Source: Carposina sasakii (lineage: Eukaryota > Arthropoda > Insecta > Lepidoptera > Carposinidae). Taken from it: a stretch of 64,000 bases of DNA. Position 1 is the first letter of the stretch; each line of letters starts with the position of its first letter. The stretch covers positions 1,798,001-1,862,000 of the forward strand of contig CP053161.1 in NCBI GenBank assembly GCA_014607495.2, written 5' to 3'. Of this stretch, positions 36,011 through 47,677 are shown piece by piece. The notes under the pieces are model-generated. The model was not told the DNA's origin and made no database searches. It saw only the letters and a list, made by a program, of their open reading frames with translations. The position numbers were made by a program, and so were the translations under genes.

Positions 36011-37734
36011 TGTGTCTCGCTAATCCTGATAACTAAGGGTACGTACTCTTTAAACATTATGTCATACGAGATTTTATTAATTTTCTTTGCCTTTTCTGAA
36101 CCGCGATTATTTTTTAGTATTATTCAGTGCAATTTTTTATTAATTATTTCTTTAATTAAAGTCTATTTACTGCAGAGAACCCTAAACCGAACCCACCACC
36201 CAATCGCCGCAGGAAAAAGTCCATATATGAAACGAAATACTTAAACCGCAGACCCACTTCAAAAGCATACGATCATTCTCATATTTACAACTTAATACCT
36301 AATACTTTACTCACTAAGTAGTTATTCCCGCTTTTATGTAATTAGCAGGGAGCACCACGAGAATATTAAACCAACAACCGTATGTATTTTGCCGTGTGTG
36401 TGGCTTTGCCAACCGCGCGGTTCTGTTCTCCCCTTATCCCCAACCAGAAATATTATACCTATCCTAATCCTGATTCTTTAAACCGATTTCTTTAATTAAA
36501 GTAGTAAATACCCAGAAAAATATATTAAACAATATAAAAATTTAAATAAAGCAACCAGAAACCGAGTTGTAGAGAGTCGGTTTAATGTTTTTTTAAAAAG
36601 TCAGTCTTGTTTATTAAATGTGTATAATAATAATAGGGATCTAACTTACATTTAATTGTATATGTTTAAATACTTTCCAGTTAATAATAAATGGTATAAA
36701 GACATCTTTTAGAAATTCAGACTTAGCTATAGTTGCAATATTAGAGTAAAAGTTTGCTCAATACGCAGCTTTATTCACACAAGACATTTACAATATAGCA
36801 TATGAAATAAAGTACATGGCAGGTAAATAAAAAACTAGAAACTGCAGCGCTGTAAGCAAAAACAGCAACACAGTTGCTGAACTGTGTACAGCAAATATTG
36901 CCTGTACGTGACGCCCGCACCGCCCCGCGCCGTGTCTCCGCTTCCATGCACGTTTCTTTCCACAAACACTGACTCGAATAACCGTATACAGAACAAACAT
37001 AAAAACCGCAGAGCTAATTTAATATTTTAGCAGAGAGCCAGGGTTTTTTCGCTGTCCGGTCACTCTTTATTCATGGCGCCGGTGACCCGATCGGTTTACG
37101 ATCCTGTCCCCTGCGACGTCTTCGATTCTGCATGCAAAGTTAGTTTTACTGTTGACAATAAAACACTTTCTTTTTATAAGACATTTTATAGCTAACTTAT
37201 TAATTCTGTTTATTAATTCTGAATGACATGAGAGGGACTTTAAAGCATAAAGCACTTGTATGTAATTAAATATTCTCGTAGGTAATGTACCTATTTGCAT
37301 TTTCTGACTGCACAATGGTATGTGGATATTATAGAAAAATAATACAGGATGTACCGAAAATGTATGGCGTAAAAAGTATAGTATGCAAGTTACGGCCACA
37401 TGTGGCGCTAGCTTGATAATGCAAACCGAGAGGATAATAATTTAGGCGAATATAGCCCAAGCGGGAGCCCCGCGTTGGGCGCCACTCGCTCCCTCCATAA
37501 TAACCCGCTGTTCAACTTTTCGCCAACTAAGCTCAGTTGAAATATTATTTACTTCGCTTCGTAACAGAAGTTTATATATTAACTGCTTAGTATTTCATGG
37601 CGCAAAATCTAAAAATTTTACGACCACCAAACCAATATCTAGCGAGCGAGCGACAATAGCCAAACTACGGAACAGGATGAAAAAGGCGAACAGAAATAGC
37701 GTGTATTTTATTCACGAGCCGCCAGTAAAGCTAT
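36011..37734. other. gene-free DNA upstream of the Copia element
   Basis: AT-rich. Overlapping frames at 36771-37399 show no homology. A GC-richer run at 37440-37500 is unassigned. Confidence 0.45.
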
Positions 37735-37739
37735 CAGAC

Positions 37740-37964
37740 TATTAAGTATGGAATATTATATCGATGTCCTAGTCTATATAAATTTAAGAAAGAAAACTGT
37801 TTCACTATTGGCTCACTAGGAGCGCTACTGTCTTTGCCTACTTATGTGTCCGGGGTTACCCATGTCAGGTCAGATATAGAAACTACCAGTGTGCAGTGAA
37901 TAAATACTTTTAGAATTTCTTGCATATTTATTAATGTTTCCTGGATATACCTATTATCCCAACA
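37740..37964 (+). repeat. Copia 5' LTR
   Basis: Starts TATTAAGTATGG, ends TATCCCAACA. Contains a TATATAAAT promoter element at about 37776-37786 and GAATAAATAC as a poly(A) signal. Differs from the 3' LTR by GGGG versus GG and GATATAG versus GATAAG. Confidence 0.95.
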
Positions 37965-37978
37965 GGTTATGGGCCCAG
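37965..37978 (+). promoter_or_regulatory. primer-binding site, initiator-tRNA(Met) half type
   Basis: GGTTATGGGCCCAG immediately follows the LTR. It is complementary to the anticodon-arm region of initiator tRNA-Met, the internal half-tRNA primer known for Drosophila copia. Confidence 0.88.
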
Positions 37979-38075
37979 GTCATTAATAAAGTTGTAAAGA
38001 GCAAACACTCGGTGCAAGTAATTACATTTTTACATAACCTCAAAGTGAATAACCTCAAAGTTCGACGCCGGTAAA

Positions 38076-38696
38076 ATGGATGTTGGTGGCCTTAAAATGA
38101 ATGTGGAGAGGTTTGATGGCAATAATTTCCGCCAATGGAAGTTCCAAATCATGTGTGCATTAAGGGCGAAAGGAATCGATCTGTCTGTATCGAAACCAAC
38201 TGATGGTAACACAGCAACCGCATGGCTCAAAAATGACGGCATGGCCATGTTCATCATCACATCTGCAATGGACTACAGACAGATAGCACTTATTGAGAAT
38301 TGCGACAGTGCCAAGAAAATTATGGAAAAACTTGAGTCAATATATGAACAGAAGTCAGAATTCAATAAAATGTTAGTACATGAAAGATTCTATCAATACA
38401 AGATGAGCCCATCTGACAGCATAGCGCAACATATATCTAAAGTAGAAAGCTTAGCGCAACAGCTTAAAGATAATGGTGAGCAAATCAGTGAGACTGCGAT
38501 CATTACAAAGATTATCAGTACATTACCTTCCAAGTATCGGTCTGTGCGCCAAGCCTGGATGTCGCTTGACTCTGCTCAACAAACTATACATAATCTCACT
38601 GCTCGCTTGATGGATGAAGAAGCCAGTTTAACTTCAGAAGAGCAAAATGAAGTAGCACTAGCGGCTGCTCAAGAAAAAGCCGAAAGAAAGCAATAA
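38076..38696 (+). pseudogene. Copia gag
   Basis: 206 codons starting MDVGGLKMNVERFDGNNF, with the FRQWKFQI and YRSVRQAWMSL stretches typical of Copia gag (UBN2-type) proteins. It forms the particle that packages the element's RNA. It ends at a TAA (38694-38696) followed by two more in-frame stops before the zinc knuckle, which the Copia family normally carries in the same frame. The open gag looks intact; the junction is damaged. Confidence 0.9.
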
Positions 38697-38723
38697 TAAT
38701 TCTGAAATACACGTCATCGTTTT

Positions 38724-38948
38724 GTGTGCTACAATTGTAATAAGCGTGGTCATTTTGCCAGGGACTGCCGTGCTAAGAAATCTAGTCGAAGACGTCAAGA
38801 GCAAAACAATATGTTGGCATTCCATGTAGATGATGCATACTTTACCTCTGAAACTAATGATGATGTGTGGTTATTAGACAGTGGAGCATCTGTACACATG
38901 ACTTACAGAAAAGATTTTTTCTTGAATATAAAGAAATTTTTCAGATGA
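38724..38948 (+). pseudogene. Copia zinc knuckle and protease segment
   Basis: CYNCNKRGHFARDC is a CX2CX4HX4C nucleic-acid-binding knuckle. WLLDSGASVHMT is the aspartic protease active site (DSG). The frame then stops at 38946 and the following segment is in another frame, so the protease is not read through to integrase. Confidence 0.92.
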
Positions 38949-38992
38949 AAATAAAAGACAAGTGAAGTTGGGAAATCAACAAAACCTGAAGT

Positions 38993-40030
38993 TTGTGGTG
39001 TAGGTACAGTGCTCATAAGAAGTGTATAAATGGACAGTGGGAGAACAATATTCTAAAAGAAGTTATCTATGTGCCTGAACTATGTAGAAATTTATTTTCT
39101 GAAGGTGCTATTATGCGTTTAGGCTATGTAATAATTAAAAGAAATACTACTGCTTTAATCTACAAGGACAGTAAAGTAGTTTTGAGTGCAACACAAACAC
39201 CAAATAATTTGTATCATATGAATTTTAAAACAATTATTAGTGCTAGCTGTAATGTGGTGCAAACACCTGACAGTTTAAAAACATGGCATGAAAGACTTGG
39301 ACACTTGAATATAAAAGAAGTGAAGAATATGATTAAAAGTGGACTTATTCAGTGTAAAAATTGTGAAGATGAACAGTTTGTGTGTGAAGCGTGCATGTAT
39401 GGAAAGCAAACTCGTCTTCAGTTCCATACTTCACAACGGGGTGTGATGAGCCCTGGAGATCTGGTCTACAGCGATGTGTGTGGACCTATGAGTGAGTCTT
39501 CAATACAAGGTATGAAGTATTTTGTCCTTTTTAAAGATGGTGCTTCAAGTTATTTACATGTATATTTAATGAAACACAAAAGTGAAGTATTGGATCACTT
39601 TAAGTGTTACAATGCTATAATACAGAATCAGTTTGGACATAATGTGCGTACTTTACATACAGATAATGGCACAGAGTATGTAAACAATAATTTTAAAGAG
39701 TTTTTAACTCGAAATGGAATAAAACATGAATGCACTGCCCCCTATACACCTCAGCAGAATGGTCGGGCAGAACGAGAGTTACGTACAATAGTTGAGAGTG
39801 CGCGTTCCATGCTTTATGGTCGTAATTTGCCTTTATCACTATGGGCAGAAGCAGTGAACTGTGCAGTCTACTTACAGAACAGAACAACCTCCAGTCAAAC
39901 TCCAAGTAAGACACCATATGAAATCTGGACTGGTGAGAAACCTGACTTAAAAAATTTAAGAGTGTTTGGTTCATGTGGATATGTCCATGTTCCTGATGTA
40001 TGCCGAACAAAACCTTCAGAAGAAAAGTAA
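38993..40030 (+). pseudogene. Copia integrase
   Basis: Contains the GAG-pre-integrase/HHCC zinc region (WHERLGHLN ... CKNCEDEQFVCEAC) and the DDE core: SDVCGPM, TDNGTEYVNN and PQQNGRAERE. Further Copia signatures are WAEAVNCAVYLQNR and LRVFGSCGYVHVP. The frame closes at 40028-40030 within an AAAAGTAACAAG stretch; the continuing sequence (MILVGYDNHNYRMYDH) is in the next frame. Confidence 0.94.
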
Positions 40031-40432
40031 CAAGATGATTCTTGTGGGCTATGATAATCACAATTATAGAATGTATGACCATAGTACAAATAAAATTAAA
40101 ATATCAAGAGATGTTTTCTTTGACGAAATTATATTCCTGTCACAAAGAATATGACAGAATTTGAAGTCACTGAATCTATACAAGAAACCCCTATTCCATC
40201 GATATCTCAGACCGAGCCAATTGATATTACAAGTGAAGCTACAAGTGAAGACACAAGTGAACGAGAGTGATGATTTATATGAACCATCTCAAGAAATTTT
40301 AGAGGATGTTGAACCATCAAATATTAATTTGAGACCAAGGAATAATAGAAATTTTCAAGCATTTCTTGTGGAATATGTTTCCATCCACTTATGAGGATGC
40401 AATAAAGAGTCCCAGATGCTAGAAAATGGAAG
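40031..40432 (+). pseudogene. Copia integrase C-terminus and linker, frameshifted
   Basis: After the break, KMILVGYDNHNYRMYD and KISRDVFFDE are the integrase-RT linker. A second open piece (40161-40394) has the expected Glu/Ser-rich spacer and RPRNNRNFQAFLV. At least two frame changes occur here. Confidence 0.8.
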
Positions 40433-41089
40433 ATGGCAATAGAAGAAGAATTAAGAGCTCATGAGGAAAATAAAACCTGGACAATTATAGATAAAACTAA
40501 TAAGACACCTATAACAACAAAATGGGTCTTTACAATAAAGAAAAATAAAGAAGGAAAAATTGAAAGATACAAAGCAAGATTGTGTGCTCGTGGTTTTTCA
40601 CAAATAAAAAATGTTGATTATAATGAAACTTTTGCACCAACTACTAGATTTGACTCAATCAGAATTTTACTTAGTTTGGCTGCTAAGTATAACTATGAAG
40701 TTGTTCAATTTGATATAAAGACAGCTTTTCTGTATGGGGAGCTTGAAGAAGAAATTATTATGGAAGTACCTAAAGGTGTAGATGTTGAAAATGGAAAAGT
40801 GTGCAAACTCAACAAATCCCTATATGGACTCAAACAGGCTCCACGCTGTTGGAATATGAAATTCACTCAATTTTTAAAGTCATATGGGTTTATACAATTA
40901 GAATCTGATCATTGTGTATTTAGGAGCTATTTCAACAATATGAGAGTATTATTGATATTGTATGTAGATGATGGTCTAATTTTTGCATCAAACAAAGATG
41001 TCTTGAAGTTGGTTATAGATGCACTTAAAACTAATTTTAATGTTAAAGTCTTAGATCTGAATTGTTTTTGTTGGATTAGAAATACATAA
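40433..41089 (+). pseudogene. Copia reverse transcriptase
   Basis: KWVFTIKKNKEGKIERYKAR, then FAPTTRFDSIRILLS, VQFDIKTAFLYGELEEEI, LNKSLYGLKQAPRCW and the catalytic LYVDDG motif (YVDD at residues 177-180). These are the conserved Copia RT blocks in order. The frame ends at 41087 just after DLNCFCWI, where the family would continue into the LGLEI-type block. Confidence 0.95.
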
Positions 41090-41891
41090 GTCAGAAGAGT
41101 CCATTCATATTTCTCAAACAAATTATATTGAGCAAATAATACAGAAATTTAATTTGTCACAAGCAAAATCTTGTAATACACCAGCTGATTGTAATATTAG
41201 TTTGACAAAACTCGAATAATGATAATGATATTACTGTAAATTTTCCTTATAGAGAGGCAATTGGATCTCTGTTGTTTTTAGCCTCAGTTTCACGTCCAGA
41301 TATTTCTTTTGCTGTTAACATGCTATGCAGATATGTAAATAATCCCAGTTTTTGAACATGTAAAGCAGTTAAACGTATAATAAGATATTTAATAGATACT
41401 AAAAATATAGGAATTGAGTATAAGGGAAATGTAGAGTTAAAAGGTTATTCTGACTCTGACTATGCTAATGATGTAGAGTCTAGAAAATCTACTACAGGCT
41501 ATTTGTTTTTGATGAATAATGGTCCAATCACTTGGACAAGTCGCAAACAACAAACAATTGCACTGTCCACAATGGAGGCCGAATTTATGGCAGCTGTGAT
41601 GCCACAAAAGAACTTTTATGGCTAAGACAATTTCTATCAGAATTAGGTGAAACTCAGAATTGTATTAATTTGTTTATTGACAATCAGGCTGCAATAAAAT
41701 TGATATGCAATCCAGTTTGTCATCAAAGATCTAAACACATAGATGTTAGATATATGTTTATTCGTGAAAAGGTAGAGCAAGGCTGTTTGAGCATTAAATA
41801 TGTACCTAGTTCTAATCAATTAGCAGACTTTCTTACAAAGGCTCTACCTTCAGAAAAATTTTGTTTTATAAGAAGTAAAATTCTATGTTAA
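41090..41891 (+). pseudogene. Copia RNase H domain, two frames
   Basis: SDSDYANDVESRKSTTGYLF and TWTSRKQQTIALS are followed, one frame over (41532-41891), by KELLWLRQFLSELG, FIDNQAAIKL, KHIDVRYMFIREKV and LADFLTKALP. This is a complete set of Copia RNase H landmarks. The frame changes near 41580-41600, within the usual ST.EAE(Y/F) site. Confidence 0.9.
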
Positions 41892-41919
41892 GTTTTTTTT
41901 TATTGTAGGATTGATATAA

Positions 41920-41931
41920 TATTAGTGGGAG
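41920..41931 (+). promoter_or_regulatory. Copia polypurine tract
   Basis: The purine-rich AGTGGGAG lies directly before the 3' LTR, where plus-strand synthesis is primed in LTR elements. Confidence 0.7.
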
Positions 41932-42153
41932 TATTAAGTATGGAATATTATATCGATGTCCTAGTCTATATAAATTTAAGAAAGAAAACTGTTTCACTAT
42001 TGGCTCACTAGGAGCGCTACTGTCTTTGCCTACTTATGTGTCCGGTTACCCATGTCAGGTCAGATAAGAAACTACCAGTGTGCAGTGAATAAATACTTTT
42101 AGAATTTCTTGCATATTTATTAATGTTTCCTGGATATACCTATTATCCCAACA
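41932..42153 (+). repeat. Copia 3' LTR
   Basis: 222 bp, identical to the 5' LTR except for two deletions (2 bp and 1 bp). Followed by the target duplication CAGAC. Confidence 0.95.
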
Positions 42154-42158
42154 CAGAC

Positions 42159-44048
42159 ATGTCCAAACTTCGCTGAGTGCAGCTTGCTTTATTTCCGTTT
42201 GACCCGTCCCGTTCGACGCTGTTCCTGAAATACCACGACCCAGACATGCTCGCCTGACAGCCGAATGCAACTCCTGACAGCGGGACCTGCCTCGCTACTG
42301 CAACAACACGGCTCTGCACTTTCAAATTTGAATATTTAATTGGGACTATTTTAGCGCAAGTCTGGCTAGTTATTAAAGCAAATTGACAGTTCTAATGAAC
42401 TCCACTAACCGGATAATGGAAGTTATTTCGGTTTTATTTAAAACGCTTATTGGATTTGGAATTCAATGCGGACTGTAAAGACAGGCTATTTTGCGATTGC
42501 ACAGCCGTATTTTCTGTTTAGTGTTTTATTTGGTGCATTTCCAAAGGAGCTACAGACGTGATATGAGCTCGGCGCAGGTCGTTTCTCTCTCCTTTCATAA
42601 AATATTCTCAAGTTGACATTGTTCTCTTTCTATTCAATATCGCATGAGCTTACAAAGTTTCTTTTAGCTTTGTAGCGCGCTACCGTATTCTATTTTTCAC
42701 GACAGGATTTATGTCATTGTAAAATTTAATGAAATTATACATTCAACTACAATACATATCAAATTCATTGTTGTTTTTAAATTATCTTGAAATGTTATCA
42801 TTATTCGTATATTTTATATATAAACCGCGATGTAGCTACAAAATGTGTTTTTCCAAAATTCCTGATATGCGCCTCCAGGGAGGTATAAAGCGAGAGAGCC
42901 AGCTCTAACTTAAAGCTAACTTAGATGTAGAGTCTCTGGAGATCCACATTGAAAACCCGAGCCCGCATTACATTACAAAATAAGTCTTTGCAAGAGGTAG
43001 GTTATTTTGTAAATCCATTTTGAGGTGAGTTTAAAAACCACTCCGTGTTTCAAACAAAAGATTCAATTGGATAAGAGGAAAATTAGATATGATCGGTTCG
43101 AAAATGTAAACACCTATAGCTATAGCAGCTAGCTGCTATCATAAAAATATAGCAGAAACTCATAAATTACATAAAGTAACATGTCCTGACTGATTCATTA
43201 AGGCCGAGGCAAAATTACTGAAGCTAGAAAGGTTTCTTATTAGGTAATTAGACCGTGGCTTGCCTTTGATTTTATGACGCATAGATCCACTATGAAAATA
43301 TTTCCCGAAATTCCTCCGGGAACCGGAAATAACAGGAACTCTAAAATTTACGCGGACAAAATAGTTGGCGGCGGCTAATCTATTAATAAAACTTCCTATT
43401 ATTTTATTAATACATTCAACATATATAGAATAGGAGTCAAAATATTGAACAGTAGTGAAAAGTCCCGTGAACTTTTGAACAAACAATTAACAGACAAGAA
43501 TCGTGACTCGAGTCTCGAAATGGGGTTGAATGTCTAAAGCGTCAGAAACGTCACAAGTTTCGCACCAAATTGTCAAGATAAAGTCAGCTTCCAAATGTAC
43601 CCCCAACCCATCCCCAACCGAAATCTACGGGACTCGACGCACTTGGCACTTTGTTAGATACTTCTTTCCTTGTAAGATAGAACCAAAGTTAATTTGGTAT
43701 GCCTATTTATAGCTTTGTTTATAGGTATTTAATAATACATGAGTCAATAAATATCTATAGTGACTTCACCATTTATAGTAAATATCGCCTATGACCTAGT
43801 AAGTTTTAGAAAATTTAAGAGATACACTTTGAAATAGAGTTCACAAGTCTTTTCTATTCCCCGTTCCAACCTTTTATAACCTATACAACTGACCGGGTTA
43901 ATTCTACAAACATTTGCAACCGCACAAGTATTGTTAGGAGGTGTTTACACTGTTGCGTTTTCACATGGCACGCGACGGGCTGAAGGGAGATTGTCGGCTA
44001 AATTTTACTTTTAAATACGTAGCTATCTATATTGTACGGCCAATTACA
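42159..44048. other. gene-free DNA
   Basis: No exon or known repeat recognised. A GC-richer run at 42160-42320 lacks any match. Confidence 0.45.
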
Positions 44049-44170
44049 CAGGATGTAACAAAGGGTAAGGTATGTTAAGCGAAATTCTATTTAAATTTTT
44101 GTGGACAAATTCCCTATACTTAGTGGGCTATTTTAATAGCATTTCTCTTAACATTCCCTTTTGTGACACC
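44049..44170. mobile_element. MITE family A, short deleted copy
   Basis: CAGGATGTAACAAAGGGTA, then GTATGTTAAGCGAAATTCTA; the right arm TTAATAGCATTTCTCTTAAC ends TTTTGTGAC. Both arms are present but the interior is almost gone. Confidence 0.75.
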
Positions 44171-46395
44171 TTCTTCTCGCCCTTGTTCTCCACCTATATT
44201 TCTCTTCTCTCTTTCTCTTCTCTGTTTTTATTACAACTACAACTCAGAATATTATTTTTACAATAGTTGTTTATGTGAATTGTGTTGATTATTTGTTTCA
44301 ATTAATCAGTCGTAAGTAGGGTATTCACTCAAAATTTATCGAATAATTATGAACCTCGCAAAAAGAATGTATGGCTCAATATAAATAATTTAGTAAAGAA
44401 TGTAATATGACTCAGTGTGAGCTTGCCTTACCAGTCCATTCCCGCGTACCCATTGCTGCATGAAAAAGAGCTGAATGTGGCCCGGTCGGGTGAGCAACGC
44501 CAATGGACTCGCAATTCAATGTGTGGATACAATGATGTATGCGATTACCAAGAGTAGGTAGGTATTAATATTCGGTCGGTATAATACGAGCTATTGTGTT
44601 TTGTTATATAAGAGCAAATTATGAACGAATATATTTTTACAAGTAGGTCAGATCACTATAATTATGAGTAATTATGTAGGGATTTTCTGACAACTATTAA
44701 AACTAAAATAATTGTACCTACAAATCGCCTGGACAGATGGCGTGAGTGAATCTCTTACCCGAAATTCTTTATGGTCACGTACAGGGGGAGGTGAAGGTGG
44801 GAGGAGCTAGTAACGCCATCTATTATTGACAGATATTTTAACTTGTCAGAAAATCCCTCATTATTGATACGCCTTAAACAATGTATATATAATATAGTAT
44901 ATAATATATGATATACCTACCAGTTATTTACTGCTTCAATAAAAGTGTATGCAACAGGTAAGAAAATCATGTTATTATAAGCCTCTAAAATAAACCGAAT
45001 AAATGTTAGAGATGACAATAACGTTCATGATAGAACTTTATTTTACTCGTAATACCTATTTCTGATTTATGCATTGAACAGTTTCCTGGAAGACTCTCAT
45101 AAAATATTATAATAGCATTTACTAACTAATTCCGAACTGATTAAAGTCAAAATAAATCCATCAAAATGTCAATTGGGGTCCGAGACAGGCGACCAATTAG
45201 CTAAGTGAATTAAAATTTTAAGAACGCGGATGATGGGCCACGCTCAATCAGCTACGTAATTTATGAAAATATTCTCGGAGAAAAATTTTACTAGAATTTT
45301 TATCGTTTAAGAGTTGTTAAAAAGACCGTCTTATTACTCGGATACTTACTATAGATTTTCGCTTCAATTTTACTTTATTTTAGAACCATAGAAAACGTTC
45401 TTAACTTCAACTTAAGTTAACTTCACTTATCGCCGCATTACGGCCGCTAAATCGTACGTGGAACAAAAATTCACTATGAAAAGGCTTATAATAGGCTTTA
45501 ATATTTTTTAACCTTTATTAATTATAAATCTAGAATATCCAGCAATTATTACAAATAATAGAAACCTTTTGCAGATACGATCTGAAGACAGAAATAGAAC
45601 TACTATTAAAGATTCTTTGTACACCAATCGATCGGGAAAACCGCCCTTCTTTACCAACAGGAAAATTCCATTTTCCAAACACAAATCTGAGAACAGACGA
45701 CAAACCTAAATACCTTGTAAGTAAACGAAGCGCAATAAGTAAATAGAATTTTCCGCTTTGAGAAAATTTCAAAACAAACGGCGATGAAAAACTCTAAACA
45801 ACTTTTAACGGATTTGCGTCCTCCGAATAAATACCATTCATATTCTCTTATTATTTTTATTTCCTTTGTATATTTTACAATAAAATATCGGAATTTAATC
45901 TTGCATTGTTGTTAGGGTATCCTGAAAAGGAATAACCGATTTTTAGATACTATTACCGACATATAGAGCGATAATTTATATTTGCCAATGTTAAAATTAT
46001 ACTTAAGTACCTACAATACATAGTAAAACAGAACATGGGTTATGATTACTTGAATAGTACTAGTACCTATTTTTTAAGGAATATTACTACGAATAAAATA
46101 TTCGCCACATACTAGAACATTGTAGTATATAGATAACAATGTCGATGAGTCATTTGTTACCTGTGTCACCCTCAAAACATCAACACGAATGACTCATTAA
46201 ACTGTCAAAATATGAGGCACATTTATGAGTCATAAAAATTAAATATGGTACATTTTAGGTACTTAGAGGAGAAAGCAGTGGCTATGTTCAGTTGTAGACT
46301 CTCTATGACTAGATTGATGATGATCTAATTTAAAACAAACTTTAGGTACAATCAAAATGAAGACCAAGCAACCAAGACTTCCTGGGGCAATACAC
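44171..46395. other. gene-free AT-rich DNA
   Basis: No gene or named element seen. A GC-richer patch at 44415-44520 and frames near 45530-45772 lack support. Confidence 0.45.
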
Positions 46396-46401
46396 ATTTT
46401 G

Positions 46402-46674
46402 CCATAGAGGAATAAGATGTAGACATAAAGTGCTAATGTCATACTAACAGTTTCGATGCACCATTAGACTTCTCGGTGCCTTACAATTCCAGTCCTTGAC
46501 ACTTAGATTACATAACTATATGTTACAATACGTTAGTAATGTAGTACATTACTACACATTACACTAATAGAATCTAAGTGTCAAGGACTGGAATTGTTAG
46601 GCACCGAAAAGTCTAATGGTGCATCGAAACACTTAGTATGACATTAGCACTCTATGACATCTTATTCCTCTATG
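46402..46674. mobile_element. foldback element with ~107-bp inverted arms
   Basis: The left arm (46402-46509, CCATAGAGGAATAAGATGT ... CACTTAGATT) is the near-perfect reverse complement of 46571-46674, with a 61-base AT-rich loop. ATTTTG directly flanks both ends (46396-46401, 46675-46680). Non-coding. Transcribed, it would form a very long hairpin. Confidence 0.92.
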
Positions 46675-46959
46675 ATTTTGCTCAAGCACACAGGAACCGT
46701 GGAGGCTGTGGGCTCTCATTTATGATCCTGCAGTTCTGGATACCCCGTTTCGGGAACACAGCCGTGTATATAATATGTATGAACAGAGGAACCGTATAGT
46801 GCCTAATACATATTATAGTAAAGTTATATACATTTATATACATTTTAACTAGAACCAAGTCTGCTAATACTATACAAGTCCTTAAATGTCTTTCACAAGA
46901 ACTCTATCTTCGATAACTGTACAGATTAGTTCACTATCAAAAGATTGCGAATGGTTTGC

Positions 46960-46992
46960 AATAAAAGCTTTATCATCGGGTGTTTACGAGCA
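46960..46992 (+). promoter_or_regulatory. core promoter of Pro/His-rich gene 1
   Basis: A TATA-like AATAAAAG at 46960-46967 lies 32 bases before a CAGT initiator (A at 46992). The same AATAAAAG...CAGT arrangement precedes gene 2. Confidence 0.5.
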
Positions 46993-47069
46993 GTATGAGT
47001 TATATTTACATACGTACTAGTTGTCATTTGGATAAACTTTTCTTGTAACTTGTTGTTTATAAATCGAAG
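46992..47069 (+). other. inferred 5' UTR exon of Pro/His-rich gene 1
   Basis: 78 bases from the inferred start to the donor AAG/GTTAGT (GT at 47070). Gene 2's inferred leader is 77 bases and shares a TACTAGTNGT stretch. It contains an ATG near the start that opens only a 17-codon frame. Splicing to 47430 removes 360 bases. Confidence 0.5.
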
Positions 47070-47431
47070 GTTAGTGTTTTTCTCTTCCTGTTTATTTTGT
47101 GTTTACTGAATACCTATTGTCATTATTTTCTTGGGTGTAAAAATTTCTTATATTTCCACTAGTTCTTGGACATTTTATGAAATTGTTATAACAATTTTAA
47201 TTATGCATTTCAATTCTGAAAACATTTATTCAATGAATGTTGTTTCCGGTAGTATTTAGCAACACAAGTGTCTGTTATCACTTAATCAATAACACCTTAT
47301 CTATGTAAATAATAATACTATGTGGATAGATAACACTTTATTTGTTTCAATGTTATTAAAATATTTTAACTTTTTTTTTTTTCAAAGTATTGGAATTTAA
47401 TTATTTTAATACTGGTTTTCCACTTTCAGAT

Positions 47432-47677
47432 ATGCCTCCCCCGCACGCCTTGCCCTGTGGGCCTAGTTGCGGCTCGTATTGTGCGCCTGGGTGCTACAAC
47501 GGTCCCCGAGTGTTTGTGGGCCCGCCCCATCACTACCCGGGACCGCCGCACCATCCGCCGCCGCCGCCTCATCACCACCCGCCCCCGCCGCCCCACCTTC
47601 ACCATCCCCATCATCACCCGCACCACCCCCATCATCCCCCAGGTCCTCATCACCCCCCACCGCCTCACTGGCGCTAA
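47432..47677 (+). CDS. small Pro/His-rich protein with N-terminal Cys cluster (paralogue 1)
   Basis: 81 aa in one coding exon. The acceptor CACTTTCAG leaves two bases (AT) before the ATG, so an upstream in-frame ATG at 47390 is judged to be intronic. Residues 9-22 hold four Cys in CGPSCGSYCAPGCY; residues 23-31 are YNGPRVFVG; the rest is Pro/His, with PPHHPPPPPHHHPPPPP and HHPHHHPHHPHHPPG, ending GPHHPPPPHWR. There is no hydrophobic signal peptide or membrane segment. His and Cys density suggests metal binding, but that is inference. The end is nearly identical to the next gene's (PPPPHFR). I know no family name for it. AATAAA lies at 47878. Confidence 0.72.
   Translation: MPPPHALPCGPSCGSYCAPGCYNGPRVFVGPPHHYPGPPHHPPPPPHHHPPPPPHLHHPHHHPHHPHHPPGPHHPPPPHWR

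Larger units (their letters stand above)
37740..42153 (+). mobile_element. Copia-superfamily LTR retrotransposon, coding frames broken
   Basis: A 4.4-kb element bounded by LTRs of 225 and 222 bp and flanked by the 5-bp duplication CAGAC (37735-37739, 42154-42158). Internal order is primer-binding site, gag, zinc knuckle, protease, integrase, reverse transcriptase, RNase H, which is the Copia order. The frame changes between segments, and in-frame stops follow gag, so no single polyprotein can be read. The two LTRs differ only by two small indels and no substitutions, which implies a young insertion. Confidence 0.96.

Noticed and set aside
39693..40089. Minus-strand open frames inside the Copia integrase
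   Set aside because: Antisense shadows of conserved coding sequence.
47390..47431. In-frame ATG upstream of Pro/His gene 1
   Set aside because: It lies before a TTTCAG acceptor that is exactly conserved in position in paralogue 2, so it is intronic.
47426..47668. Open frames on the minus strand across Pro/His gene 1
   Set aside because: Arg/Val/Met and Gly/Ala/Asp strings are mirror images of the Pro/His codons; there is no independent evidence.
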